Source: SIG440 sp045648205
GTDB lineage: Bacteria > Bacillota > Clostridia > Monoglobales > Monoglobaceae
DNA: 62,980 nucleotides
Direction of reading: 5' to 3'
Assembly: GCA_045648205.1 (NCBI GenBank)
Contig: JAZRNM010000037.1
Span: forward strand, 1 to 62,980
In this document: piece by piece, positions 40,720 through 50,356 of the stretch
Position numbering within the stretch: the stretch's first letter is position 1
How the letters are laid out: each line of letters starts with the position of its first letter
Position numbers and translations under genes: made by a program
The notes under the pieces: generated by a model
What the model saw: the letters and a program-made list of their open reading frames with translations, nothing else
Databases searched by the model: none
Told to the model about the DNA's origin: nothing

Positions 40720-40748
40720 ATTATAACACACATAAGAAATTTTGTCAA
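40720..40748 (-). promoter_or_regulatory. Consensus promoter of the phosphohexomutase gene
   Basis: On the minus strand TTGACA, 17 bases, TATAAT: a perfect sigma-A promoter, about 40 bases before the start. Confidence 0.9.
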
Positions 40749-40753
40749 AAAGA

Positions 40754-40782
40754 TTGATATTTGATTTAAAATTTGATATTAT
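40754..40782 (+). promoter_or_regulatory. Promoter of rpiB
   Basis: TTGATA, 17 bases, TATTAT. Its -35 box is 5 bases from the -35 box of the divergent phosphohexomutase promoter. Confidence 0.7.
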
Positions 40783-40815
40783 TTATATATATTTATGAAA
40801 AAGGAGAAACGGAAA

Positions 40816-41253
40816 ATGATTGCAATTGGATCGGACCACGGCGGCGTTAATCTTAAAGCCACAATAAAAAAATTTTTGGAATGGAAAGGCTTTGAATGCA
40901 AAGACTTCGGAACATATGACAGCACGTCTTGTGACTATCCCGATTATGCAGAGAAGGTTTGTCTGTCAGTTACATCAGGTGAGGCAGAATGCGGAATATT
41001 GGTTTGCGGAACGGGAATAGGAATGAGTATGGCGGCAAATAAGATAAAGGGTATTCGTGCGGCACATGTAACCGACACATACAGTGCAAGAATGACCAAA
41101 GAACACAACAATGCCAATGTCATTTGCCTTGGTGAGAGAATTACGGGCTGTGATTTGGCGCTTGAGATTGTTAATGCATATATTGAGGCGTCTTTCCAGG
41201 GCGGAAGACACCAAAACCGCATAGACAAATTTATGGAGTTCGAGAACAAGTAG
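40816..41253 (+). CDS. rpiB: Ribose-5-phosphate isomerase B
   Basis: A 145-residue RpiB/LacAB-type isomerase. IAIGSDHGGVNLKA, the active-site stretch GILVCGTGIGMSMAANK (catalytic Cys) and EHNNANVICLGERI are diagnostic. It interconverts ribose-5-phosphate and ribulose-5-phosphate. The ATG at 40816 has AAGGAGA 9 bases upstream, which itself overlaps the alternative ATG at 40795. It is followed by ispG after 21 bases, probably on one transcript. Confidence 0.95.
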   Translation: MIAIGSDHGGVNLKATIKKFLEWKGFECKDFGTYDSTSCDYPDYAEKVCLSVTSGEAECGILVCGTGIGMSMAANKIKGIRAAHVTDTYSARMTKEHNNANVICLGERITGCDLALEIVNAYIEASFQGGRHQNRIDKFMEFENK

Positions 41254-41274
41254 AATTGAAAGAGGGTTGGCAGA

Positions 41275-42327
41275 GTGAAGGATATTCGCAGAGTGAGAAT
41301 TGGAAAAACAGCAATCGGCGGCGGAGAGCCGGTTGCAATTCAGTCAATGACAACAGCATATACCGCAGATGTCAGAAAAACAGTTGAACAGATTCTGGCA
41401 CTTGAAAAGGCTGGCTGTGAAATCGTCAGGGTTGCAGTTTTGGATGAAGAAAGTGCAAAGGCTATTTATGAAATAAAGAACCAAATCAATATTCCACTTG
41501 TTGCGGATATTCATTTTGATTATCGACTGGCCCTTATTTGTATGGAACGGGGAATTGACAAAATCCGTATCAACCCCGGAAATATCGGCAGTGAAGACAG
41601 AGCAAAAGCAGTTTGTCAGGAGGCAAAAAAGCGGGGAATCCCCATCCGGATTGGTGTCAATGGCGGCTCCCTTGAAAAAGAAATCCTTGCAAAATATGGT
41701 GAGGCAACTCCTGAAGCAATGGTTGAAAGTGCACTTGGACATGTTAAAATTCTGGAGAAATATGACTTTTTTGACACAGTTATTTCAATGAAATCCTCGG
41801 ACGTGAAAAAAACCATAGAGGCATATCGTCTGGCACGGGAGACCTTTGATTATCCGTTGCATATCGGTGTGACTGAAGCCGGGACATACAAGAGCGGAGT
41901 CATCAAATCTGCAATCGGCATTGGCTCGCTCCTTGCTGACGGAATAGGCGAAACCATCAGGGTTTCTCTCACTGATGACCCGGTGCTTGAGGTGGAAACC
42001 GCAAAAATAATACTGAAATCACTTGGGCTCAGAACGGGCGGAGTTGAGGTTGTTTCGTGCCCCACCTGTGCCCGATGCAGAATAAACCTCATTCCCATTG
42101 CGAAAGAGGTAAACGAAAGACTTGAAAACTGCAACAAAAATATTAAAGTTGCGGTTATGGGCTGTGTGGTGAACGGCCCCGGAGAGGCAAAGGATGCGGA
42201 CATCGGCATTGCAGGCGGTGACGGATGTGCAATGCTCTTCAAAAAAGGCGAGATTGTGGGAAAAATCCCTGAGGATAAAATTATTGAAACACTTATGGAC
42301 GAAATTGAGAAAATGGAAGGGAATTGA
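41275..42327 (+). CDS. ispG: 4-hydroxy-3-methylbut-2-enyl diphosphate synthase
   Basis: A 350-residue 4Fe-4S enzyme of the MEP isoprenoid pathway. VAIQSMTTAYTADV begins the TIM barrel, DKIRINPGNIG lies in its middle, and the cluster is held by SCPTCARCRINL and MGCVVNGPGEA. It makes HMBPP from the cyclic diphosphate, supplying undecaprenyl carriers for wall synthesis. The start is GTG at 41275 after AGAGGG. ispG next to polC is a conserved Bacillota arrangement (dxr-rseP-ispG-polC); dxr and rseP are missing here. Confidence 0.96.
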   Translation: MKDIRRVRIGKTAIGGGEPVAIQSMTTAYTADVRKTVEQILALEKAGCEIVRVAVLDEESAKAIYEIKNQINIPLVADIHFDYRLALICMERGIDKIRINPGNIGSEDRAKAVCQEAKKRGIPIRIGVNGGSLEKEILAKYGEATPEAMVESALGHVKILEKYDFFDTVISMKSSDVKKTIEAYRLARETFDYPLHIGVTEAGTYKSGVIKSAIGIGSLLADGIGETIRVSLTDDPVLEVETAKIILKSLGLRTGGVEVVSCPTCARCRINLIPIAKEVNERLENCNKNIKVAVMGCVVNGPGEAKDADIGIAGGDGCAMLFKKGEIVGKIPEDKIIETLMDEIEKMEGN

Positions 42328-42333
42328 TAGGTT

Positions 42334-45300
42334 TTGGCGGGAATACTTGACGTATTTGACAAGGCTACGGTGATGAATGACCTTGCCGAACTACTCGAAA
42401 AAACAGAGGTTATTGATTTTTTTGTGGACATAAAAAATCGGTCAATCAGGGTTGAGCTTTTGTCTGAAAAGCTTATCCCAAGCCCCGAGCTTTTTGAGTT
42501 TTCCGAGCAGGTAAAGAACATTTACAGCCTTGAAAATCTTGAAATCAAGGTTAAATATAAGAGTATGGAGTTTTCGGATGGATATTACCGGAACCTCCTT
42601 GTTTCGCTGTTCAAAAAATGCAGTATCTGCAAGGCGTTTCTTGTGGGAAGCTATGCAGAGTTGACTGGTGACACCCTCAACGTTAAAAATGTCAAATGTG
42701 GAAAAGATATTCTTGAAAACAACAAGTGCGGAAGTATTATGTCCGAAATCATCAGCTATGAGCTTGACCGGAAAATAAAGGTTGAAATTGATGCAGAGTG
42801 CATAGATATGGAAAGCTATGCTGCCGAAAAGGAAGAACGCATAAACAAAATAAGCAAGAAGCTTGCCCAAATGGCACCAAAGATGAAGGAAGAATCTCCC
42901 AAGGCTGACGATGGCGAGCCTTTGACCGTCGGCACTGTGTTTGGAAAAGCAATAACAGAAGACACCACAAATATGATTGAGCTTCGTGCAGGTATGGGCA
43001 TTTGTGCTGTTTGCGGTGAAGTTATTGATGTTGATATCCGTGAAATAAACAAAGACGGAAAGTTGATGTATATTGCGGTGAATTTTGATTTGGGTGACGA
43101 CACCTGGGCGGTGAGCTGTGAAATTTTCGGCAAGGCAGACCAGGTGAAAAAGGTTGTACCTGCTATTAGTGTGGGCAATATTCTGAAGGTCAGAGGAGAT
43201 TTCAACTTCGACGAGAGAGCACGCGCAGAAAAGATGAAAGTGCTTTCTGTTGAGCTTTGCAACAATCCTCCCACAAGAATGGATTTTGCAGATGAAAAAC
43301 GTGTGGAGCTTCATCTTCACACAAAAATGAGTGCAAAGGATGCAATCACATCTCCGGCAGATTTGATAAAACGTGCAGCAGATTGGGGGCACCCTGCAAT
43401 TGCCATAACAGACCACGGTGTGGCGCAAGCATTCCCTGAGGCTTTCGGAACTCTTTCAAAGCTGAGAAAGAGCGGAAAGGATATCAAAATTCTCTATGGA
43501 ACAGAAGGCTATTTTGTAAATGACCTTCCCCTTGGTGTTGACCAGGTTCCAAAATCTTATAAAGATGAAATTTACATAGTATTTGACATAGAAACAACGG
43601 GACTCAATCCCGAGACAGAAACAATAACCGAAATTGGCGGTGTGAAGCTGATGGACGGGGAGATTGTGAACACATTTTCACGGCTTGTGAATCCCCAAAG
43701 ACCAATTTCACCCAAGATAACCGAGCTTACGGGAATTACTGACGAAATGGTGAAGGATGCACCAACAATTGATGAGGTTCTTCCTGAGTTTCTTGATTTT
43801 TGCGGTGCCAAAAATCTTGTGAAAAACACTATTGTTGCACATAACGCAAATTTTGACACAAGCTTCATTTGTGCAGAGGTGGAAAGGCTGAACAAAAAGC
43901 TTGATGAGGATGCACCAAAGCATTCCTTTGACTATCCTATCTTAGACACCCTTGCTCTTTCAAAAGAACTTTTCCCGGATGAAAAGGTACATAAGCTCAA
44001 TATAGTCTGCGAAAGACTGGGTGTTTCGCTTGAAAACCATCACCGTGCCCTTGACGATGCAACTGCCACAGCAGAAGCACTTGTTGAACTTTTGAAAATC
44101 AAGGAACAAAGTGAGCTGAACATTGATGAAGAATGGACAATTGACAAGAATCCTGAATTCTTGAAAAAACCATATAATCACATTATTTTGCTTGCGAAAA
44201 ATGAGGTGGGACTGAAGAATCTTTACAGACTTATTTCGAAGTCCAACCTTGATTATTACTATAAAAGACCTAGGATTCCAAAGAGCGTGCTTTCCAAATT
44301 CCGTGAGGGTTTGCTCGTTGGCAGTGCATGTGAAGCGGGAGAGCTGTTTATGGCAATACGAATGGGGCAGTCTCAGGAGGAAATTGAGAAAATAGCGGGC
44401 TTTTATGACTATCTGGAAATTCAGCCAATCGGGAACAATGAATATCTTCTAAGGGAAGGTCAGGTGAGCAGCCGTGAGGAGCTTCAGGATTTCAACCGAC
44501 GTATTGTTGAGCTGGGTGAAAAATTAAATAAACCCGTTGTTGCCACTTGCGATGTTCATTTTATGGAACCCAAAGACGAGCTTTACCGCAGGGTTTTGCA
44601 AGGGGCTCAAGGCTATGCTGATGCAGAGCAGCAAGCACCTCTTTATTTCAGAACCACAGAAGAAATGCTTGAGGAGTTCAGCTATCTTGGTGAAAAAAAG
44701 GCATATGAAGTGGTTGTGACCAACACACGGCTTGTTGCTGATATGATTGAAGACATCAAACCGCTCAAGGGCGGAACCTATAATCCGTCAATTGAAAACT
44801 GTGAAGAAGATCTTGTTGAAATGTGCCACAAAAAAGCACATGCGGTTTATGGTGAAAATCTTCCTCTCATTGTGCAGGAGAGAATGGACAGAGAGCTTGG
44901 CTGTATTTTGAGATATGGCTATGCGGTTATGTATATGATTGCACACAAGCTTGTTAAGAAGTCCAACGAGGCGGGATATCTGGTTGGCTCCCGTGGTTCG
45001 GTTGGCTCCAGTTTTGCGGCATATCTTGCGGGAATAACCGAGGTTAATGCTCTGGCGCCTCACTATGTCTGCCCCAACTGCAAGGAGAGTGAATTCTTCA
45101 CAAAGGGTGAATATAATATAGGAATTGATATGCCTGACAAAAGCTGTCCCAAATGCGGAAGCAAAATGGACAAGGACGGCTTCAACATTCCATTTGAAAC
45201 ATTTCTTGGATTCAAGGGCGACAAGGTCCCCGATATTGACCTCAACTTCTCAGGAGAATATCAGGCAACAGCACACAAGTATGTTGGTGAGCTGTTCGGC

Positions 45301-46674
45301 GATGCCTTTGTGTTCAAGGCGGGAACAATCGGTACCATTGCTGACAAGACGGCAATTGGTTTTTATGGCAAGAAATATTATGAAAACAAAGGAATAAAAC
45401 CGCCTCAGGCAGAACTGAAAAGGGTTTCAAAGGGGCTTGTTGAAATCAAGAACACAACAGGCCAGCATCCGGGGGGAATTATTGTTTGTCCCAAGACAAT
45501 GGACATTCACGAATTCTGTCCCGTTCAGCATCCTGCTGAGAAAAAGGAGTCGGGAATAATCACAACCCACTTTGACTTCCATTCAATCCACGACAATCTT
45601 CTGAAACTTGATATACTCGGACACGATGACCCGTCAACAATCAGAATGCTTGAAAACCTCACGGGGATTGATGCCACAAAAATTCCTCTTGACGACCCCG
45701 AAACAATGCGGATTTTCTCAAGTACGGAAACAATCGGGGTTACTCCCGAGCAGATAAAGAGCAAGGTGGGAACCTTTGGTATTCCTGAGTTTGGAACATC
45801 GTTCACACGGCAGATGCTTCTTGACACACTTCCCACTACATTCTATGAGCTTGTTCTGATTGCGGGACTTTCTCACGGAACGGATGTGTGGCTTGGAAAT
45901 GCTCAGGACCTTATCAAGGCGGGAACAGCAACCCTTTCGGAGGTTATTGGTGTTCGTGACGATATTATGACATATCTGATGAACAAGGGCGTTGAGCCGG
46001 GTCTTGCATTCAAGATTATGGAGTTTGTCCGCAAGGGCAGAGCCGCAAAGGAAGGTATGCCCGAAGAATATGAAGTGCCTATGCGTGAGAACAATGTTCC
46101 TGACTGGTACATTGACTCCTGTAAAAAAATCAAGTATATGTTCCCCAAAGCCCATGCGGCGGCATATGTTATGATGGCATTCAGGGTTGCATATTTCAAG
46201 GTTCATTACCCTCTTGAATTTTATATTGCATATTTTACAGTCCGTGCAGATTTGTTTGATGCAAAGATAATGGCACAGGGTGACGAACATCTTCTTGCAC
46301 AGATGCGCGACCTTGAAATGCGTCAGAATGAATGGTCGGCAACTGAAAAGAGTGTTTACACCATTTGCGAGATTGTTCACGAAATGTATCAGCGCGGCTT
46401 TGAGTTTCTGCCCGTTGATTTGTATGAGTCTGATGCTTTCAAGTTCCAGAGAGTTGACGGAAAAATCAGACTTCCAATCAATGCCTTTCAGGGCGTTGGC
46501 GATGCGGCGGCACAGAATATTGCAGATGCAAGAAAAGACGGTGAGTTTATGTCTATTGAAGATTTGAAGCAGAGGGCAAAGCTGACCAAAACAGTTATTG
46601 AAACCTTGTCTGAAAACGGATGTCTGCAAGGACTTTCTGAAACAAGCCAGATTTCGCTGTTTGATGAGATATAA
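42334..46674 (+). CDS. polC: DNA polymerase III alpha subunit, PolC type
   Basis: A 1446-residue Gram-positive replicative polymerase. An N-terminal region and OB fold are followed by the PHP domain (VELHLHTKMSAKDA, near 325), into which a DnaQ-like 3'-5' exonuclease is inserted (YIVFDIETTGLNPET to HHRALDDATATAEAL, about 410-575). The polymerase core has GSRGSVGSSFAAYLAG and PDIDLNFSGEYQ with the catalytic Asp pair, a zinc finger (CPNC...CPKC) and NTTGQHPGGIIV. The start is TTG at 42334 after GGAAGGGA, 6 bases after ispG. It carries out leading-strand synthesis with the clamp DnaN. Confidence 0.98.
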   Translation: MAGILDVFDKATVMNDLAELLEKTEVIDFFVDIKNRSIRVELLSEKLIPSPELFEFSEQVKNIYSLENLEIKVKYKSMEFSDGYYRNLLVSLFKKCSICKAFLVGSYAELTGDTLNVKNVKCGKDILENNKCGSIMSEIISYELDRKIKVEIDAECIDMESYAAEKEERINKISKKLAQMAPKMKEESPKADDGEPLTVGTVFGKAITEDTTNMIELRAGMGICAVCGEVIDVDIREINKDGKLMYIAVNFDLGDDTWAVSCEIFGKADQVKKVVPAISVGNILKVRGDFNFDERARAEKMKVLSVELCNNPPTRMDFADEKRVELHLHTKMSAKDAITSPADLIKRAADWGHPAIAITDHGVAQAFPEAFGTLSKLRKSGKDIKILYGTEGYFVNDLPLGVDQVPKSYKDEIYIVFDIETTGLNPETETITEIGGVKLMDGEIVNTFSRLVNPQRPISPKITELTGITDEMVKDAPTIDEVLPEFLDFCGAKNLVKNTIVAHNANFDTSFICAEVERLNKKLDEDAPKHSFDYPILDTLALSKELFPDEKVHKLNIVCERLGVSLENHHRALDDATATAEALVELLKIKEQSELNIDEEWTIDKNPEFLKKPYNHIILLAKNEVGLKNLYRLISKSNLDYYYKRPRIPKSVLSKFREGLLVGSACEAGELFMAIRMGQSQEEIEKIAGFYDYLEIQPIGNNEYLLREGQVSSREELQDFNRRIVELGEKLNKPVVATCDVHFMEPKDELYRRVLQGAQGYADAEQQAPLYFRTTEEMLEEFSYLGEKKAYEVVVTNTRLVADMIEDIKPLKGGTYNPSIENCEEDLVEMCHKKAHAVYGENLPLIVQERMDRELGCILRYGYAVMYMIAHKLVKKSNEAGYLVGSRGSVGSSFAAYLAGITEVNALAPHYVCPNCKESEFFTKGEYNIGIDMPDKSCPKCGSKMDKDGFNIPFETFLGFKGDKVPDIDLNFSGEYQATAHKYVGELFGDAFVFKAGTIGTIADKTAIGFYGKKYYENKGIKPPQAELKRVSKGLVEIKNTTGQHPGGIIVCPKTMDIHEFCPVQHPAEKKESGIITTHFDFHSIHDNLLKLDILGHDDPSTIRMLENLTGIDATKIPLDDPETMRIFSSTETIGVTPEQIKSKVGTFGIPEFGTSFTRQMLLDTLPTTFYELVLIAGLSHGTDVWLGNAQDLIKAGTATLSEVIGVRDDIMTYLMNKGVEPGLAFKIMEFVRKGRAAKEGMPEEYEVPMRENNVPDWYIDSCKKIKYMFPKAHAAAYVMMAFRVAYFKVHYPLEFYIAYFTVRADLFDAKIMAQGDEHLLAQMRDLEMRQNEWSATEKSVYTICEIVHEMYQRGFEFLPVDLYESDAFKFQRVDGKIRLPINAFQGVGDAAAQNIADARKDGEFMSIEDLKQRAKLTKTVIETLSENGCLQGLSETSQISLFDEI

Positions 46675-46694
46675 AAAGAAAGGAAAATAGATAT

Positions 46695-48848
46695 ATGACT
46701 ATTGCTGAAAGAATTGCAAAAGAGCTTGAACTAAAACAGTGGCAGGTTGACAACACCATTGCCCTGCTTGATGAGGGAAACACCATTCCATTTATCTCAC
46801 GTTATCGCAAAGAGGCGACTGGTGAGCTGAATGATGAAGTTTTGAGAACCTTTTTTGACCGACTCACATATCTTCGGAATATGGAGGAACGCAAAGAGGA
46901 CATAAAGAGAATAATTGACGAGCAGGGAAAACTGACGGAAGAATTGGCAGCAGAAATCGACAAGGCAGAAAAGCTTTCTGAGCTTGAGGATATATATAGA
47001 CCCTATCGCCCCAAGCGCCGCACCCGTGCCACAGTTGCCAAGGAGAAAGGCCTTGAACCTCTTGCAACCGCCATATATCTACAAAACACCAAAGCTGAAA
47101 GTGTGGAGGCTCTGGCGGCAGAGTTCGTTGATGCGGAAAAAGGCGTTGAAAGCACATCTGATGCAATTCAGGGAGCAATGGATATTATTGCGGAAATGAT
47201 TTCTGACAATGCGGAGCACAGAAAAGAAATAAGAGAAATCACAACAAAAACAGGATTGCTCCAGTCGAAGGCAACAACCGAGGAAGACTCGGTTTACAGA
47301 AATTATTATGACTATGCAGAGCCGGTGACAAAGGCGGTTCCGCATAGAGTTCTTGCCATTGACAGAGGTGAGAACGAAAAGTTCCTCTCTGTGACCATAT
47401 CTTGCGACGAAGAAAAAATCTTGAGCTATTTGAAATCTTCTGAAATTTCGGACGAAAGCTCTATTACTGCGTCTGTTGTGGAAGAAGCAACAGTTGATGC
47501 ATACAAACGACTCATTCAGCCCAGCATTGAGCGTGAAATCAGAAATGAACTCACCGACTTTGCTCAGGAGCAGGCTATGCAGGTTTTCAAGGTTAATCTC
47601 AAAAACCTTCTTATGCAGCCACCTATTCGCGGCCAGGTGGTGCTGGGGCTTGACCCGGGCTACAGAACCGGCTGCAAGGTGGGTGTGGTTGACGAAACGG
47701 GAAAGGTTCTTGACACGGGAGTTATTTACATAACCCATTCTGATGCTCAAAGAGAGCAGGCAAAGGTGTTCATAAAGAATCTGATAAATAAGCACGGCAT
47801 AACTCTTGTTTCGATCGGAAACGGAACGGCATCAAAAGAAACAGAAATCTTTACCGCAAATCTTATCAAGGAAATTCCGGACAAAAACGTAAAATATATA
47901 ATGACCAATGAAGCAGGGGCTTCTGTTTATTCAGCATCAAAGCTTGCGACAGAAGAATTCCCCGATTTTGACGTGACTCAGCGTAGTGCAATTTCAATTG
48001 CAAGACGTGTTCAGGATCCTCTTGCAGAGCTTGTGAAAATTGAGCCGAAGGCGATTGGTGTGGGACAATATCAGCACGATATGAACCAGAAGCGTCTTGG
48101 AGAAGTTCTTGGCGGAGTTGTTGAAGATTGTGTCAACAGTGTGGGTGTTGACCTCAACACTGCGTCTGCGCCCCTTCTTCAGCATATCTCAGGAATAAAT
48201 GCTGCAATTGCAGAGAATATCGTGAAGTTCAGAGAGGAAGAGGGCAGATTCACAAGCAGAGCACAGCTCAAGAAGGTTGGCAAGCTTGGTCCCAAGGCAT
48301 TTCAACAATGTGCGGGCTTTTTGAGAATTGCAGGTGGAAAGAATGTGCTTGACAACACCGCAGTTCACCCCGAAAGCTATGATGCTGCAGAAAAACTTAT
48401 TGAATATCTTGGCTACACCATAAAGGATGTAGAAAACAACAATTTATCAGACATCAAAGACAGAGTAAAGGAAAAGAACATTGAAAAGCTTGCGGAGGCA
48501 ATTGGTGTTGGGGTGCCGACACTTCGTGATATTGTTGATGAAATCACCAAACCCGGCCGAGATCCCAGAGATTCGGTTGAACAACCCTTGCTCCGTGAGG
48601 ATGTTATGAGCATGGAGGATCTGAAGCCGGATATGATTCTGACCGGGACAGTCAGAAATGTTATTGATTTTGGTGCGTTTGTTGATATTGGTGTCCATCA
48701 GGATGGCCTGGTTCATATCTCTCAGCTTTGTGACAGGTTCGTGAAGCATCCAATGGACGTGGTTTCTATTGGTGACATTGTCAAGGTAAAGGTTTTGGAG
48801 GTTGATGTCACCAAAAAGAGGATTTCGCTAACTATGAAGGGCATTTAA
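46695..48848 (+). CDS. tex: Tex family RNA-binding transcription accessory protein
   Basis: A 717-residue Tex protein. The N-terminus (FISRYRKEATGELND) is the Tex start, YRPYRPKRRTRATVAKEKGL follows, a YqgF/RuvC-like fold begins at VLGLDPGYRTGCKVGVVD, helix-hairpin-helix motifs occupy about 490-560, and an S1 RNA-binding domain ends the protein (GTVRNVIDFGAFVDIGVHQ). Tex binds nucleic acids and affects transcription; its exact role in Clostridia is not clear. It begins 20 bases after polC behind AAAGGAAA. Confidence 0.95.
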   Translation: MTIAERIAKELELKQWQVDNTIALLDEGNTIPFISRYRKEATGELNDEVLRTFFDRLTYLRNMEERKEDIKRIIDEQGKLTEELAAEIDKAEKLSELEDIYRPYRPKRRTRATVAKEKGLEPLATAIYLQNTKAESVEALAAEFVDAEKGVESTSDAIQGAMDIIAEMISDNAEHRKEIREITTKTGLLQSKATTEEDSVYRNYYDYAEPVTKAVPHRVLAIDRGENEKFLSVTISCDEEKILSYLKSSEISDESSITASVVEEATVDAYKRLIQPSIEREIRNELTDFAQEQAMQVFKVNLKNLLMQPPIRGQVVLGLDPGYRTGCKVGVVDETGKVLDTGVIYITHSDAQREQAKVFIKNLINKHGITLVSIGNGTASKETEIFTANLIKEIPDKNVKYIMTNEAGASVYSASKLATEEFPDFDVTQRSAISIARRVQDPLAELVKIEPKAIGVGQYQHDMNQKRLGEVLGGVVEDCVNSVGVDLNTASAPLLQHISGINAAIAENIVKFREEEGRFTSRAQLKKVGKLGPKAFQQCAGFLRIAGGKNVLDNTAVHPESYDAAEKLIEYLGYTIKDVENNNLSDIKDRVKEKNIEKLAEAIGVGVPTLRDIVDEITKPGRDPRDSVEQPLLREDVMSMEDLKPDMILTGTVRNVIDFGAFVDIGVHQDGLVHISQLCDRFVKHPMDVVSIGDIVKVKVLEVDVTKKRISLTMKGI

Positions 48849-48864
48849 GGAAAGGGTTGATTTC

Positions 48865-50199
48865 GTGAAGAGTTTTTACAAGAGCTTCTTCTGGCTTATG
48901 GTGCCAATGGCACTCAAAGAGCTTGTGGCAGCTTTTATAAACTTGCTTGACAGCGTTATGCTTGGCGATTTTGGAACAGATGTTATTGCGGCTGTGGGAA
49001 TTGCCAACCAATGGTATTTTTTGTTCACCGTACTTGTTTTCGGTATGTGCGGAGGTGCGGGCGTTTTTGCATCCCAATATTGGGGCGCACGGGATTTGGG
49101 AAAGGTGAAAAAAGTGCTGGGCATCAACTTGATGCTTGTGGCTGTCCTTTCGGCAATCTTTATTTCTGTAGCCACCATTTCGCCTGAATTTATCATAAGA
49201 CTATTCCGCAAGGATGCAGCGGTTGTTGAATATGGGGCACAATACCTGAGGCTGGCGAGTATATCATATCTATTCTCAGGAATAACTGCTGCATATGATA
49301 TGAGCCTTTGTTGCAGCGAAAAGGCGAATATTCCGTTTATATCCCGATTTGTGGGGCTTTTTGTCAATTTTGTAATGAATTGGATATTGATTTTTGGCAA
49401 ACTTGGATTTCCGGTTCTTGGAATCAGGGGTGCGGCGATTGCCACAATAATTGCCCGAATGACAGAGCTTGCTATTGTTCTGGGCGCTGTTTATGGGAAA
49501 AAGCTTGTTCAGGCGGCAAGTTTTCAGGAGTTGTTCTCGATACCTAAGGGCATGCTCGGGAGGTATTTCAAGGCGGCGCTCCCCGTCACTCTCAATGAGG
49601 GCGCTTGGGCACTGGGAACAGTTGCTTATTCATGGGTGTTTTCTCAGATAAGCAAGGAAGCGGTGGTTGTTATTACCATTGTGCAGAACATTGAAAGACT
49701 TCTGCTGGTGTTTTTTCACGGCGGGGGAAATGCGGCAGGAATTCTTATTGGCAAGCTGGTCGGAGGATGTCAGTATGATGAGGCATATAAGGTTTCAAAG
49801 AGGCTTTGCCTTATGAACACAGTATTTTCTCTTTGCGTGTCGGGGGTATTTGTTCTTCTGAGACCTTTGGTTTTGATTCCATACAACATAACACCGGATA
49901 TTTATGCTGAAGCACTCAAAATACTTTTCCTCACTGCGATTATAATGAATGTAAAGGCGTTGACCTTTTATTTCATTGTGGGGGTATTCAGGAATGGCGG
50001 AGACACAAAACATGCGGCAATTATTGATATCACGTCTATGTGGTTTGTGGGTGTTCCTCTTGTTATGTTGGGCGGACTTGTTTTCAGGCTTCCCCTTGAA
50101 CAAATTTATATGTTTATGATGGCAGAAGAGTTTGTGAAGCTTACGCTTTCGGTGCCCTGGTTTATAAGCAAAAAGTGGATAAGGAATCTGGTGAAATAG
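48865..50199 (+). CDS. MATE family efflux transporter
   Basis: A 444-residue membrane protein with about 12 hydrophobic segments. LLDSVMLGDFGTDVIAAVGIANQWYF near residue 25, GVFASQYWGARD near 70 and the half-repeat with SQISKEAVVVITIVQNIERL near 260 match the MATE (MatE) fold. It exchanges Na+ or H+ for drugs or metabolites. The start is GTG after AGGAAAGGG, 16 bases after tex. The parS pair and parA follow directly. Substrate unknown. Confidence 0.9.
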   Translation: MKSFYKSFFWLMVPMALKELVAAFINLLDSVMLGDFGTDVIAAVGIANQWYFLFTVLVFGMCGGAGVFASQYWGARDLGKVKKVLGINLMLVAVLSAIFISVATISPEFIIRLFRKDAAVVEYGAQYLRLASISYLFSGITAAYDMSLCCSEKANIPFISRFVGLFVNFVMNWILIFGKLGFPVLGIRGAAIATIIARMTELAIVLGAVYGKKLVQAASFQELFSIPKGMLGRYFKAALPVTLNEGAWALGTVAYSWVFSQISKEAVVVITIVQNIERLLLVFFHGGGNAAGILIGKLVGGCQYDEAYKVSKRLCLMNTVFSLCVSGVFVLLRPLVLIPYNITPDIYAEALKILFLTAIIMNVKALTFYFIVGVFRNGGDTKHAAIIDITSMWFVGVPLVMLGGLVFRLPLEQIYMFMMAEEFVKLTLSVPWFISKKWIRNLVK

Positions 50200-50207
50200 G
50201 ACTTGAT

Positions 50208-50223
50208 TGTTTCACGTGAAACA
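50208..50223. promoter_or_regulatory. parS site 1
   Basis: TGTTTCACGTGAAACA, a perfect 16-bp palindrome that matches the ParB/Spo0J binding site; the palindrome extends to 50205-50226. Confidence 0.95.
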
Positions 50224-50249
50224 ATCAAGAAGAGAAAAAGGGTTCGAAA

Positions 50250-50281
50250 CAGAATGTTTCACGTGAAACATTCTGTTTTTT
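50250..50281. promoter_or_regulatory. parS site 2, also a terminator-like hairpin
   Basis: TGTTTCACGTGAAACA at 50255-50270 inside a 26-base palindrome (50250-50275), followed by a T-run. It can bind ParB as DNA and may end the MATE transcript as RNA. Confidence 0.93.
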
Positions 50282-50356
50282 TGTAAATATATATTGAAAT
50301 TTTTTCCCAAAGGTGGTAGAATGGTACTAAACAAACAAAACGAGGGGAGGATTGAA

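Noticed and set aside
42442..43428. Long antisense reading frame of 328 codons opposite polC
   Set aside because: Polymerase motifs on the plus strand are complete; the antisense frame is rich in His, Cys and Phe and has no family or ribosome site. It is a shadow.
45718..46629. Antisense reading frame of 303 codons opposite the polC end
   Set aside because: Same reasons; the plus-strand polymerase is intact.
47079..47795. Antisense reading frame of 238 codons opposite tex
   Set aside because: The Tex domains are continuous on the plus strand; no ribosome site or recognisable motif on the other.
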